A program made the position numbers and the translations under genes. From Streptomyces celluloflavus (GTDB taxonomy: Bacteria; Actinomycetota; Actinomycetes; Streptomycetales; Streptomycetaceae): 64,000 nt of DNA. The stretch lies in NCBI GenBank assembly GCA_000720995.1, contig JOEL01000020.1, positions 124,001 through 188,000 of the forward strand. The letters run 5' to 3'. The notes under the pieces were generated by a model. It made no database searches. It was not told the DNA's origin and saw only the letters and a list, made by a program, of their open reading frames with translations. Positions 25,355-33,619 of this stretch are shown here, in pieces (the stretch's first letter is position 1; the number at the start of each line of letters is the position of its first letter).

Positions 25355-25404
25355 CTGCCCGGGGCGGCGGAATCAAGCGGTACCGGCACTCGTTACGGCC
25401 GGTC

Positions 25405-26325
25405 ATGAAAGCAATTGTCACCCATGGTTACGGCGGCCCCGAGGTCCTCGTCCACACCGACCGCCCCGATCCGAAGGTGGGTCCCGACTCGGTGCTGATC
25501 CGGGTCCGGGCGGCCGGTGTCAATCCCGTGGACTGGAAGATCGTCGCCGGCTATCTGGACCCGCTGATGTACATCCACTTTCCGCTCATTCCCGGCTGGG
25601 ACGTGGCGGGCGTCGTCGAGGCGGCCGGTGCGGACGCCACCGAGTACGAGCCCGGCGACGAGGTCATCGGCTACGTCCGCAAGGACGAGGTCCAGCACGG
25701 CACCTTCGCCGAACTGGTCGCCGCGCCGGTGCGGACGCTGGCCCGCAAACCGGCCGCGCTCAGCTGGCAGCAGGCGGCGGGACTGCCGCTCGCCGGACTC
25801 ACCGCCTACCAGGCGCTCCGGCGCGTCGGCGGCCGGGCGGGCGAGACGGCCCTGGTGCACGCCGCCGCGGGCGGCGTCGGCTCGTTCGCCGTGCAGATCG
25901 CGGTGGCCCGGGGCCTGCGCGTCATCGGCACGGCGAGCGAGCCCAACCACGACTATCTGCGATCCCTGGGCGCCGAGCCGGTCACGTACGGAGACGGCCT
26001 CGCCGACCGGGTACGGGCGCTGGCGCCGGAGGGCGTGGACGTGGCGCTGGACTTCGTCGGTGGCGTGGTGGACGTCTCGCAGCGGCTGCTGAAGGACCGC
26101 ACCCGGATGGCGTCCATCACCGACGACGAGGTCAAGGCGGCGGGCGGCCACCTGGTGTGGGTGCGCCCCGACACCGCCGATCTGACGGCGCTCGGCGAGC
26201 TGGCGGACGCCGGCCGGCTGACCGTGCCGGTCCACGCGGCGTTCCCGCTGTCCGAGGCGGCCGAGGCGTTCCGGCTCAGCCAGGGCGGCCGGACCCGCGG
26301 CAAGATCGTCCTCGACGTGTCCTGA
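25405..26325 (+). CDS. NADP-dependent quinone oxidoreductase (zinc-free MDR)
   Basis: A 306-residue MDR protein without zinc ligands. The N-terminus is MKAIVTHGYGGPEVLV, followed by AAGVNPVDWKIVAGY and IPGWDVAGVVEAAG. The nucleotide-binding turn is VHAAAGGVGSFAVQIAVARG. The C-terminal GGRTRGKIVLDVS is typical. Such enzymes reduce quinones or enones with NADPH. It stands alone between two hairpins, so it is probably a single-gene unit. No clear SD precedes the ATG. Confidence 0.9.
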   Translation: MKAIVTHGYGGPEVLVHTDRPDPKVGPDSVLIRVRAAGVNPVDWKIVAGYLDPLMYIHFPLIPGWDVAGVVEAAGADATEYEPGDEVIGYVRKDEVQHGTFAELVAAPVRTLARKPAALSWQQAAGLPLAGLTAYQALRRVGGRAGETALVHAAAGGVGSFAVQIAVARGLRVIGTASEPNHDYLRSLGAEPVTYGDGLADRVRALAPEGVDVALDFVGGVVDVSQRLLKDRTRMASITDDEVKAAGGHLVWVRPDTADLTALGELADAGRLTVPVHAAFPLSEAAEAFRLSQGGRTRGKIVLDVS

Positions 26326-26348
26326 CCGCGGGCCACGTCCGCTCCCGC

Positions 26349-26383
26349 CGCTGTCCGGCCGCCTCGGCGAGGGCCGGACAGCG
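26349..26383. terminator. Bidirectional hairpin terminator
   Basis: CGCTGTCCGGCC and GGCCGGACAGCG form a perfect 12-bp stem with an 11-nt loop between the convergent quinone reductase (+) and VOC gene (-). Confidence 0.82.
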
Positions 26384-26458
26384 CGGCACGGCGAGAGCTG
26401 CACCGGACGCCGCGGGGCCGTCCTTCGGGCGACGACGGGGAGGTGACGGCAGGCCCTG

Positions 26459-26809
26459 TCAGCCCTGCTTGCGGTCGACGTACTCGAAGATCGAGCCGTC
26501 CGGATGCCGGGCCACCAGATTGCGGCCGATCGGGGTCGGCAGCGGGCCCGCGATGATGTCCGCGCCGACCGCCGTCAGATCGGCCACCGCCTCGTCCACG
26601 TCCTTGACGGCGAGCGTCGCGGCGATCTTCCGCAGCACCGACAGCTCCGCCTCGGGACCGCTCATCAGAAAGAAGCACCCGACGGCCGCGACCGCGACGT
26701 TGCCGCGCCGGAAGCGGACGGCCTCGGCGCCCGTCAGCCGCTCGTAGACACCGACCGCCGCATCGAGATCACTGACGCACACCCGCAATGAGGTCCCCAG
26801 AATGTCCAT
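26459..26809 (-). CDS. Glyoxalase-like VOC domain protein
   Basis: A 116-residue VOC-fold protein: TSLRVCVSDLDAAVGVYERLTGAEAVRFRR, then VAAVGCFFLMSGP and a final LVARHPDGSIFEYVDRK. The second half carries D-V-D-E-A-V and the D-G-S-x-F-E-Y ending of glyoxalase-type VOC proteins. TAGGCT lies exactly six bases upstream of the ATG with no SD, so the transcript is probably leaderless. Its function is unknown; the nearest divergent gene is a TetR regulator about 190 bp away, which could control it. Confidence 0.85.
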   Translation of the reverse strand: MDILGTSLRVCVSDLDAAVGVYERLTGAEAVRFRRGNVAVAAVGCFFLMSGPEAELSVLRKIAATLAVKDVDEAVADLTAVGADIIAGPLPTPIGRNLVARHPDGSIFEYVDRKQG

Positions 26810-26973
26810 GGGGCAAGCCTAGACGAACGAACCCGAAGTCCCCTGTGCACCAGGGGATTTGGTGTGCCCGGCCTGGCGGGCTCCGGCCGCGGGCCGCCGC
26901 GCTCCGGTGAGCTGCCCGGGGAGGGCCCGTCGGGCGTGGGCGACGGCCGCACGGAACCGCCCGGAGATTAATG

Positions 26974-26985
26974 GAGTACGTGCTC
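26974..26985. promoter_or_regulatory. Near-palindrome over the tetR promoter
   Basis: GAGTACGTGCTC is a 12-bp dyad with one mismatched pair, immediately upstream of TATTAT (26986-26991), the likely -10. The regulator's ATG is at 27000, so an operator here would block the promoter of its own leaderless gene. Confidence 0.55.
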
Positions 26986-26999
26986 TATTATTGACCCCG

Positions 27000-27599
27000 A
27001 TGCGTACCGTCAATCCCGAACAGCACGCCCGCAAACGGGCCCGGATCCTGCAAGCCGCCGCCGAGCAGTTCGCCGCCCACGGTGTGGACGGCACCTCCAC
27101 CGCGGAGATCTGCCGTCGCGCGGGCATCGGCTCCGGCACGCTCTTCCACTACTTCCCCACCAAGCGCGACCTCTTCCACGCCCTGTTCGCCGACGACCTG
27201 CCGCGCAACGCCGAGATCTGCGCACAGGCGCTGGCCGCGCGGCCCGGCGCGGGCCTCGACCTCCTGGTGGACCATCTGCTGGCCGATCTCGCCGATCCGC
27301 TCGTGTCCGGACTCGCGGCCGCGGCCGTGTTCCAGGCCAACCGGGACGCGGAGTTCGCCCGGATGCTCGCCTTCGACGACGAGCGGAGCCGCACCACCCT
27401 CACCACGCTGCTGACGCGGCTGGCCGATGAGGGCCGGCCGCTGCGGTTCGCGCCCGACCGCGTCGCCGGGTGGATCCAGCGGCTGATCGAGGCCGGCTAC
27501 ACCGCGGCCGGGGAACCGGACTTCGACCCGGCGGTGCACACCGCCGAACTACGGCAGATCGTCGACTGGCTGGTGGGGCGGCGACCGCGCCGGTGCTGA
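27000..27599 (+). CDS. TetR/AcrR-family transcriptional regulator
   Basis: A 199-residue regulator with a standard N-terminal helix-turn-helix: ARILQAAAEQFAAHGVDGTS, AEICRRAGIGSGTLFHYFPTKRDLF. The C-terminal domain is all-helical with no known ligand signature. The frame stays open upstream to 26859, but the ATG at 27000 is positioned for leaderless translation 8 bases after TATTAT and begins the conserved domain. It is followed 88 bp later by a YqeB-family membrane protein gene with its own SD, which may be a target. Confidence 0.9.
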   Translation: MRTVNPEQHARKRARILQAAAEQFAAHGVDGTSTAEICRRAGIGSGTLFHYFPTKRDLFHALFADDLPRNAEICAQALAARPGAGLDLLVDHLLADLADPLVSGLAAAAVFQANRDAEFARMLAFDDERSRTTLTTLLTRLADEGRPLRFAPDRVAGWIQRLIEAGYTAAGEPDFDPAVHTAELRQIVDWLVGRRPRRC

Positions 27600-27687
27600 G
27601 GCACCCCGGCCCGCTCGACCTCCGTACCTCCCCGGCCCCGCGCCACCTCCCGGCGCACCCCCATCCCTGACCAGGAAAGGCAGCACC

Positions 27688-28416
27688 ATGTCAGCCGAGA
27701 AACCGGCGCCGCAGGACGCCACCCCCATCGCGCCGTCCACGCGTGAGCGCGTCCTCGTGTGGACCGGCTTCCCGCTGCTGGGGGCGGGCGTGGGCTGGCT
27801 GCTCAAGATGGCGGTGGGGTGGCTGGCGACGCTGTCCTGGGTGCCGTGGCAGGGGCCGGTCAGGCTCGTCGCGTCGATTCCCGAACCGTACGCCGCCATC
27901 GGGTTCCCGGTGCTCGGGGCCGTCCTCGGGGTGCTGATCGCGTGCTACGCCGAGTTCGACTACGTGACCGCCACCGTCACCCCCGGCCTGCTGACCGTCA
28001 CACACGCCGGGCGCACCCGGACCGTGCCGCGGGCGGCGGTCGACGCGGTGTTCCTGGACGGCAAGAAGCTGGTGCTGCTCGGCCACCGCAGCGAGGAAGT
28101 GGCCCGGATCGGCGGCGACTTCGACCCCGAGGCGTTCGCGGCCGCGCTACAGGCGCACGGGTATCCCTGGCACGCGGACGGTGACCCGCACGCGGACGCC
28201 TACCGGCGCTGGGTGGACGGTCTCCCCGATCTGCCGGCCGCCGCGCACGTACTCCTCAAGGCCCGCGCACACGCGCTGAAGAAGGACCGCACGGCGGACG
28301 CCGAACAGCTGCGGGAAGAGCTGGCCGAGCTGGGGATCGTCGTCCGGGAGGAGAAGAAGCAGCAGTACTGGCGCCGCCTCCCGGAGCACCCGGGAGACGG
28401 ACGGCGGCAGCCGTGA
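27688..28416 (+). CDS. YqeB-family membrane protein
   Basis: A 242-residue protein. Two membrane segments occupy the first third: VWTGFPLLGAGVGWLLKMAVGWL and YAAIGFPVLGAVLGVLIACYAEF. A PH-like soluble domain follows (TVTPGLLTVTHAGRTRTVPRAAVDAVFLDGKKLVLL), then a charged helical C-terminus rich in K and E. This pattern fits the YqeB family of uncertain function; I infer the match from the layout and the conserved G-D-F-D-P-E region. SD AGGAAAGG precedes the ATG. A 15-bp-stem hairpin follows the stop by 4 bases. Confidence 0.75.
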   Translation: MSAEKPAPQDATPIAPSTRERVLVWTGFPLLGAGVGWLLKMAVGWLATLSWVPWQGPVRLVASIPEPYAAIGFPVLGAVLGVLIACYAEFDYVTATVTPGLLTVTHAGRTRTVPRAAVDAVFLDGKKLVLLGHRSEEVARIGGDFDPEAFAAALQAHGYPWHADGDPHADAYRRWVDGLPDLPAAAHVLLKARAHALKKDRTADAEQLREELAELGIVVREEKKQQYWRRLPEHPGDGRRQP

Positions 28417-28420
28417 CGGT

Positions 28421-28458
28421 GGCCGGCACGGGCGCAGGAACCGGCGCCCGTGCCGGCC
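28421..28458. terminator. Bidirectional hairpin terminator
   Basis: GGCCGGCACGGGCGC and GCGCCCGTGCCGGCC form a perfect 15-bp stem with an 8-nt loop. It fills the short space between the convergent yqeB-like (+) and methyltransferase (-) genes. Confidence 0.9.
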
Positions 28459-28462
28459 TTCG

Positions 28463-29278
28463 TCAGACGCGGCAGAGGATCTCGCCGTGCAGGACGGTGA
28501 ACCAGCCGTCCTCCTGGGCGCCCCACTCCCGCCACGCCCGGCCGATCCGGGCCAGCTCCTCCGGGGTGGCGTGGCCGCCGTCCACCGCGGTCCCGGCGTA
28601 CGCCGAGGTGACGGTGCGGTCCGCCCACAACTCGCTCCACCAGGACCGCTCCTGCGGGGTGTGGTAGCACCAGGTGCCCGCGGTGGCGGTGATCTGGGCC
28701 GGGTCGAAACCGGCCTGGCGCGCCCAGGCGTGCAGCCGGCGTCCGGCGTCCGGCTCACCGCCGTTGGCGCGGGCCACCCGCAGATACAGGTCCAGCCAGC
28801 CGGGCAGCCCGTCGACCGCCGGATACCAGGTCATGGCCGAGTAGTCCGCATCGCGGACCGCGACGATGCCGCCCGGTGCGGTGACGCGGCGCATCTCGCG
28901 CAGCGCCTGGACGGGGTCGCCGACGTGTTGCAGGACCTGGTGGGCGTGCACGACATCGAACGCGTCGTCCGGGTAGTCCAGCGCGTGGACGTCCCCGACC
29001 GCGAAGTGGACGTTGGTCACCCCGCGCGCCGTGGCCGTGGCGCGCGCCTGCGGCAGGATGTCCGGTGCGTACTCCAGCCCGGTGACCTCGCCGTCCGGCA
29101 CCAGTGCGGCCAGGTCGGCGGTGATGGTGCCGGGCCCGCAGCCGACGTCCAGGATCCGCATGTCCGGCCGGAGCGAAGCCAGCAGATAGCCAGCCGAGTT
29201 GGCGGCGGTGCGCCAGGTGTGCGAGCGCAGTACGGACTCGTGGTGGCCGTGGGTGTAGACGGCGGACTCCTGCGGCAT
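28463..29278 (-). CDS. SAM-dependent class I methyltransferase (UbiE-like)
   Basis: A 271-residue methyltransferase. Motif I is ILDVGCGPGTITADLA, motif II region TNVHFAVGDVHALDYPDDAFDVVHAHQVLQH, and motif III REMRRVTAPGGIVAVRD. The C-terminal ~110 residues, rich in Trp, would form the substrate-binding part (ATAGTWCYHTPQERSWWSEL). This is the UbiE/COQ5-type fold; the substrate is unknown. The ATG at 29278 has GGAGC upstream, while the longer frame to 29392 lacks coding character. A 34-bp compound palindrome 130 bp upstream may control it. Confidence 0.9.
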   Translation of the reverse strand: MPQESAVYTHGHHESVLRSHTWRTAANSAGYLLASLRPDMRILDVGCGPGTITADLAALVPDGEVTGLEYAPDILPQARATATARGVTNVHFAVGDVHALDYPDDAFDVVHAHQVLQHVGDPVQALREMRRVTAPGGIVAVRDADYSAMTWYPAVDGLPGWLDLYLRVARANGGEPDAGRRLHAWARQAGFDPAQITATAGTWCYHTPQERSWWSELWADRTVTSAYAGTAVDGGHATPEELARIGRAWREWGAQEDGWFTVLHGEILCRV

Positions 29279-29407
29279 GGCCGGCTCCTTCGCGTGCGTC
29301 GGGGCGGCGGGAGTGCCCGCCGGGCGCCTCCCGCCGCCGCTCGGCCGTCCGCACGGACCGTACGGCGGACGTCCTTCGGCGTGATGAGCCACACGCTACG
29401 CCTGCAT

Positions 29408-29441
29408 CTCGCATCATGAGAGTGGTGTCTCACCATGCGAG
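29408..29441. promoter_or_regulatory. 34-bp compound palindrome upstream of the methyltransferase gene
   Basis: Symmetric order: CTCGCAT, CA, TGAGA, GTGGTG, TCTCA, CC, ATGCGAG. The 7-bp outer arms and 5-bp inner arms are each perfect complements around a 6-bp centre. It is likely an operator or a structured 5' element. Confidence 0.6.
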
Positions 29442-29476
29442 CTACTCGATGGCGGTGATCCGGTCGGGGCACGGCG

Positions 29477-29510
29477 CGGCCCCGGACGGCGGGCGTGCCG
29501 TCCGGGGCCG
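29477..29510. terminator. Hairpin terminator of the collagenase gene
   Basis: CGGCCCCGGACGGC and GCCGTCCGGGGCCG form a perfect 14-bp stem with a 6-nt loop (GGGCGT), 24 bases downstream of the collagenase stop on the - strand. Confidence 0.85.
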
Positions 29511-29533
29511 GCGGCGGTTGCCGCGGTCCGGGG

Positions 29534-31891
29534 TCAGCCCCGGAGCGGTCCCTCGCAGCGGTAGTCCGAGGTAGCCGTGCGCTGGTCGGAGGCGATCTGC
29601 GGGGCGGTGAAGGAGCAGTTCATATCGGTCAGGTTGTTGTCGCCCTTCGCGGCGCGTTCGAGGATGCCGAAGTCCACGGTTTGGGACATGTCCTGGAAGA
29701 CACGGTCGGGGCTGGCGGCGTTGTTCAGTTCCGCGGTGATGCGGCCGGTGCAGGCGAACCGCCGGTACTCCGTCGCGGGGGTGGCCGCGCAGTCCGGGGC
29801 GATGCCGGTCGTCGCGGTGAAGGACGAACGGACCTCGTCGGCCGAGGCGTCGCGCAGCTCGCCGAGGGGTGTGTAGGCGGTGTTGGGCACGTAGAGGTCG
29901 TCGACCTGCGCTATCTGCGCGTCCAGGAAGGTGTCGTAGGCGCGCTGGAGGCCGGCGTCCCTGCCGAGCCGGTCACGCCAGGCGTCGAAGCCCGCCGGGT
30001 CGTTGGCGCGCAGCCGGCCGTACATCTCCGACAGCAGGGCGGGGCGCTCCCTCCACAGGAACTCGAAGAAGGTGCCCGCGTAGTCGTAGAAGCGGAAGCC
30101 GTCCGCGTCGTACGTGGCGTGCAGCAGCTGGTCCACGCTCATCCGCGGTCCGCCGCCCGCCGTGTCCCGGATGACGCCCTGGACCAGGGACTTGCGGACC
30201 TTGATGCCGTCGCCGCGGGTGGCGCCGTCGAAGAACTCGGCGGTTCCCTCGTCCATCGCGGTGGTCCGGTCGCCCTCGTACCAGGGGCCCTCGCCGAACG
30301 AACCGGGCACCGCCCAGCGGCCGTTGAGGTAGTGGGTGTACTCGTGGCGGAAGAGTTCCTCCAGCGTCAGGGTGGAGTCCTGCGGGACGCGGCGCTGGTA
30401 GGTGTAGAAGGTGGCGCCCTGCTCGATGTAGATGCCGCCGTTGTTGGTGTCCATACCGGTCAGCAGCGGGTGGAAGTTCTCGTAGTCGGCGCGGGAGGCG
30501 TACAGCACGATGTGCAGGGTGGTGTTGGTGTCATCGGCCAGCGGCTGCTCGGTGCCGAGCACCCGGTGGAACTGCGCCTTGACCTGCTTGCTCGCGTAGT
30601 AGAGCTGATCGACGGTGGCGCGGTCGAGGGCGGTGCGTACGCTGATGCCGTCCTTGTCGTATGCGTAGGTCTTCGGGAAGAGGCGTTGCTCGATGTCCGC
30701 CTTGCACACGTGGTACTGCGTGCAGGCGTCGAACTCGTTCAGCCAGGTGGCGACCTTCGCCCACGGTGCGCTGCTGTCCCCGAAGTTGCGGGCCGTGGTG
30801 TCCAGGAGGGGGCCGAGAGCGGCGACGATCTCGGCGCGGAGCGCGTCGATCTGCCCGATGCGGCCGTATTCACTGAGCGCGTCGCGCACCACCCAGGCGT
30901 TGTCCGTGTCCTTGAGGTGGACGTGGTCGGCGAAGGACCGGAAGACGGCGCGGTAGGAGGGATCGGCGGTGACCGCCGAGTGGAAGGCGGCGTCCTGGTT
31001 GCCGGGGTAGACGCCCAGGTAGTTGAGGGTCAGCGCGGCGAGTGCGGCACCGCCCCAGGAGGCGTCCCGGGCGGTGTCGGGGTGGTCGGCGCCCATGGTC
31101 GCCAGGACCTTCTTGACCAGCGGCAGCTGGTACTGGCGCAGACCGGTCGCGGAGCCCGCGTCGAGGGCCTCGCGCAGGGTCTCGGCATTGCTGCGGGTCG
31201 CGTCGAAGCTGCGGGCCGCGGAGCCGAAGTCGTCGATGGCGCGGCGTACGGCGTCCAGCGTCGCCGGGTCGTTGAGGCCGACCTCGCTGTGCGAGAAGGC
31301 TTGGTAGGAGACGGCGTGGAGATAGGTGAACATCTCCAGCAGATGGCTGCCGTTGCGGCCGTCGTGGGCGGCGGCGAGGCCGCTGATGCGGTGCGCGACG
31401 GCCTGGATGTGCTCCCGCGACATCACGGGCGCCAGCCGCTGGTCCCAGTTCCAGATCAGGGAGCGCAGGCAGTCGTCGGCGGTGACGGCCGGGTCGGCGA
31501 GGAAGTCGGCGAACTGCTCGGGGGCCAGGCCGGTGACGCCGTCGAGGGTGCAGGGGACGGTGACCGTGCCGAGGGTGATGCGCGGTGCGGGCGCCGTGCT
31601 GTGCTTGCGGGGGGTGCGCGGGCCGGGGACGCGGCCGCCGGTGACGCCGCCCGGTGTCGGGACCGTACGGGCGGCGGGCTTCGGGGCGCGGGCCAGGTGG
31701 TCGACCCGGTCGGCGGCGCGCGGCGCGCCGTCCCCGGCGGGACCGGCGGCGTGCGGGGCGGCCGCGGCGGGGCGGGCCGCCCGGGACGGTGCGGGGGCGG
31801 CCGCGTGCCCGGCCGGGACGGCGGTCACACAGAGCAGTAGCGCCGTCCCGGCGGTGAGCAGGGATCTGTACAGGGTTCTCGACAGGACCAC
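29534..31891 (-). CDS. Secreted M9-family (microbial collagenase-type) metallopeptidase
   Basis: A 785-residue exported protein. The signal peptide is MVLSRTLYRSLLTAGTALL... cut near AGHAAAP. An Ala/Pro/Arg-rich linker of about 80 residues follows, then the helical collagenase activator domain and the peptidase domain. The zinc site is FRHEYTHYLNGRW (HExxH) with the third ligand Glu in DEGTAEFFDG. This is the gluzincin arrangement of M9 enzymes, which cut collagen or related proteins outside the cell. No C-terminal PKD or collagen-binding repeats are evident; the last ~90 residues are a Cys-containing beta domain. GTG start with AGGAG upstream. Promoter at 32025-32053. Confidence 0.9.
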   Translation of the reverse strand: MVLSRTLYRSLLTAGTALLLCVTAVPAGHAAAPAPSRAARPAAAAPHAAGPAGDGAPRAADRVDHLARAPKPAARTVPTPGGVTGGRVPGPRTPRKHSTAPAPRITLGTVTVPCTLDGVTGLAPEQFADFLADPAVTADDCLRSLIWNWDQRLAPVMSREHIQAVAHRISGLAAAHDGRNGSHLLEMFTYLHAVSYQAFSHSEVGLNDPATLDAVRRAIDDFGSAARSFDATRSNAETLREALDAGSATGLRQYQLPLVKKVLATMGADHPDTARDASWGGAALAALTLNYLGVYPGNQDAAFHSAVTADPSYRAVFRSFADHVHLKDTDNAWVVRDALSEYGRIGQIDALRAEIVAALGPLLDTTARNFGDSSAPWAKVATWLNEFDACTQYHVCKADIEQRLFPKTYAYDKDGISVRTALDRATVDQLYYASKQVKAQFHRVLGTEQPLADDTNTTLHIVLYASRADYENFHPLLTGMDTNNGGIYIEQGATFYTYQRRVPQDSTLTLEELFRHEYTHYLNGRWAVPGSFGEGPWYEGDRTTAMDEGTAEFFDGATRGDGIKVRKSLVQGVIRDTAGGGPRMSVDQLLHATYDADGFRFYDYAGTFFEFLWRERPALLSEMYGRLRANDPAGFDAWRDRLGRDAGLQRAYDTFLDAQIAQVDDLYVPNTAYTPLGELRDASADEVRSSFTATTGIAPDCAATPATEYRRFACTGRITAELNNAASPDRVFQDMSQTVDFGILERAAKGDNNLTDMNCSFTAPQIASDQRTATSDYRCEGPLRG

Positions 31892-32295
31892 GGAGGACTC
31901 CTGGTGTGGGGGGCATGAGACGTGCCGTGCGTAGAGGTGCGGGTGGTGCCTGCGTAGTTCGACACCTCAACTGGCAGGTGGATGGCGGCTCTTGAGCGCA
32001 TCAGGCAGGCGCCATGTGATGTGTAACGTAGTAATGTGAAATGGCACTGACAACCCCTCGGTGGCCTCGAATCGTGTGGAGCGGGCCGTCCGGGCGGGAA
32101 CCGGGAGCCTTCCCGGGGCCGGTGGCGCCCTGCCGAACGGGGCGCTTTCGCCCGGGAGTTGCCCGGTATCGTCCCGACCGGCGTCCGCCCCGGTGCGGAA
32201 CGTCCCGGCGTTCCCGGAGGCCCTGGTGAAAACGTGACATCGTACGCTGGTGGCCCGCTCGGGCACGGGGCACGGGGCACGAAGGGAACACCATC
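31892..32295. other. Divergent intergenic region, 404 bp
   Basis: No gene is supported. It holds the collagenase promoter (32025-32053) in a locally A+T-richer stretch and, on the right, the GntR gene's promoter region, for which I see no clear hexamers. The leader of the collagenase mRNA would be about 125 nt. Confidence 0.6.
32025..32053 (-). promoter_or_regulatory. Vegetative-type promoter of the collagenase gene
   Basis: Reading the - strand: TTGTCA (32053-32048), 17-bp spacer, TACGTT (32030-32025). The -35 matches 5 of 6 consensus bases and the -10 fits TANNNT. Confidence 0.65.
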
Positions 32296-33009
32296 ATGGG
32301 TCACCTCAAGCAGCGCAACCTCATCACCACCAGGGAGCGGCTGCGCGACCAGGTCGCCCACGCCCTGCGCGCCGCTCTGATCTCCGGTGAACTCCGCCCC
32401 GGCGAGGTCTACTCGGCACCCGTCCTCGCCGACGACTTCGGCATCTCCGCGACGCCGGTGCGCGAGGCGATGCTCGACCTCGCCCGCGAGGGCCTGGTGG
32501 AGCCGGTCCGCAACAAGGGCTTCCGGGTCACCGAGGTCACCGAGCGCGATCTCGACCAGTACACCGAGATCCGCACCCTGATCGAGGTCCCCATGACCGG
32601 CCGGATCACCCGCACCGCGTCCCGGGCGGATCTGGAGGCGCTGCGTCCGGTGGCCGAGGAGATCGTGCGCGCCGCCCGCGAACACGACCTCATCGGCTAT
32701 CTGGAGGCCGACCGCCGGTTCCATCTCTCCCTGCTCGCGCTCGCCGGCAACGAGCGGCTGGTGGAGACCGTCGGCGAACTACGCAAGCGCTCCCGCCTGT
32801 ACGGCCTGACCGCGCTGGACCAGAGCGACCGGCTGATCCCCTCGGCCGAGGAACACCTCGAACTCCTCGACCTCATGGTGGCGGGGGAGGCCCGGAAGGC
32901 GGAGCGGTGCGTGGCCCGCCACCTGGGGCATGTGCGCTCCCTGTGGGCCGCGGGCGACCGGGACCGGCAACCGCGCGGGTCCGGGAAGGGGCGGGGCGCG
33001 GCGCGCTGA
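32296..33009 (+). CDS. GntR/FadR-subfamily transcriptional regulator
   Basis: A 237-residue regulator. The winged helix-turn-helix reads VAHALRAALISGELRPGEVY, SAPVLADDFGISATPVREAML, LAREGLVEPVRNKGFRV. The C-terminal FCD ligand domain carries the expected metal-site residues: an Asp and His in YLEADRRFHLSLL and two His near HLELLDLMVAG and ARHLGHV. FCD regulators usually sense carboxylates. SD AAGGGA precedes the ATG. It is divergent from the secreted collagenase and 95 bp upstream of a GNAT gene; control of the collagenase is plausible but unproven. Confidence 0.9.
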   Translation: MGHLKQRNLITTRERLRDQVAHALRAALISGELRPGEVYSAPVLADDFGISATPVREAMLDLAREGLVEPVRNKGFRVTEVTERDLDQYTEIRTLIEVPMTGRITRTASRADLEALRPVAEEIVRAAREHDLIGYLEADRRFHLSLLALAGNERLVETVGELRKRSRLYGLTALDQSDRLIPSAEEHLELLDLMVAGEARKAERCVARHLGHVRSLWAAGDRDRQPRGSGKGRGAAR

Positions 33010-33104
33010 GGGCGCGGGCGTCCAAGGCGGCGGCCCGGCAAGGCCCCTGCGGGGGCCGGGAAAACCGGGCGCCCGCCCCCGGGCCGCCGTGGTTCCATGC
33101 CCGG

Positions 33105-33566
33105 ATGATCAGGCGACGGAACGACAGTGACCTCGACGCGTGTGTGGCCGTCCTGGCCGAGGTGCACACCCACAGCGGCTATCCGCACCACTGGCCGGCC
33201 GACCCGGCACGCTGGCTGACCCCCGACGGTCTGACCGGTGCCTGGGTCGCCGAGGCGGCCGGCGCGGTCGTCGGACATGTGACGCTGTGCGGACGCGAGG
33301 TCAGCCGGCTCTACGTCGGCCCCGCCGCCCGCGGTCGGGGACTCGGCGGCCAACTGCTGCGCGGTGTCGAACAGGCGGCGGCGGCGCGCGGCCTGCGGCC
33401 CGTACTGGAGGTCAAGACCACCGACACCGCGGCCATCGCCCTCTACGAACGGCTGGGCTGGCTCCGCCGCTCCACCGGGCGCGAGGAATGGGAGACGGGC
33501 GAGGTGGTCGAGGTGCACCACTACGAGGCGCCGCCCGCCCCGGAGCGCCTGGACGCGCGGGGCTGA
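33105..33566 (+). CDS. GNAT-family N-acetyltransferase
   Basis: A 153-residue GNAT protein: IRRRNDSDLDACVAVLAEVH, GAWVAEAAGAVVGHVTLCG, then the acetyl-CoA motif A SRLYVGPAARGRGLGGQLLRGVEQAA and motif B TTDTAAIALYERLGWLRR. The acceptor is unknown. The ATG at 33105 has no SD; TTCCAT lies six bases upstream and might be a weak -10. The frame is open upstream into the GntR gene without coding character. Confidence 0.88.
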   Translation: MIRRRNDSDLDACVAVLAEVHTHSGYPHHWPADPARWLTPDGLTGAWVAEAAGAVVGHVTLCGREVSRLYVGPAARGRGLGGQLLRGVEQAAAARGLRPVLEVKTTDTAAIALYERLGWLRRSTGREEWETGEVVEVHHYEAPPAPERLDARG

Positions 33567-33583
33567 TCCGGCGCACTCCACCG

Positions 33584-33613
33584 GGCCGGGCGCCCACGCG
33601 GCGGCGCCCGGCC
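33584..33613. terminator. Bidirectional hairpin terminator
   Basis: GGCCGGGCGCC and GGCGCCCGGCC form a perfect 11-bp stem with an 8-nt loop between the convergent GNAT (+) and ABC permease (-) genes. Confidence 0.8.
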
Positions 33614-33619
33614 GGCCGG

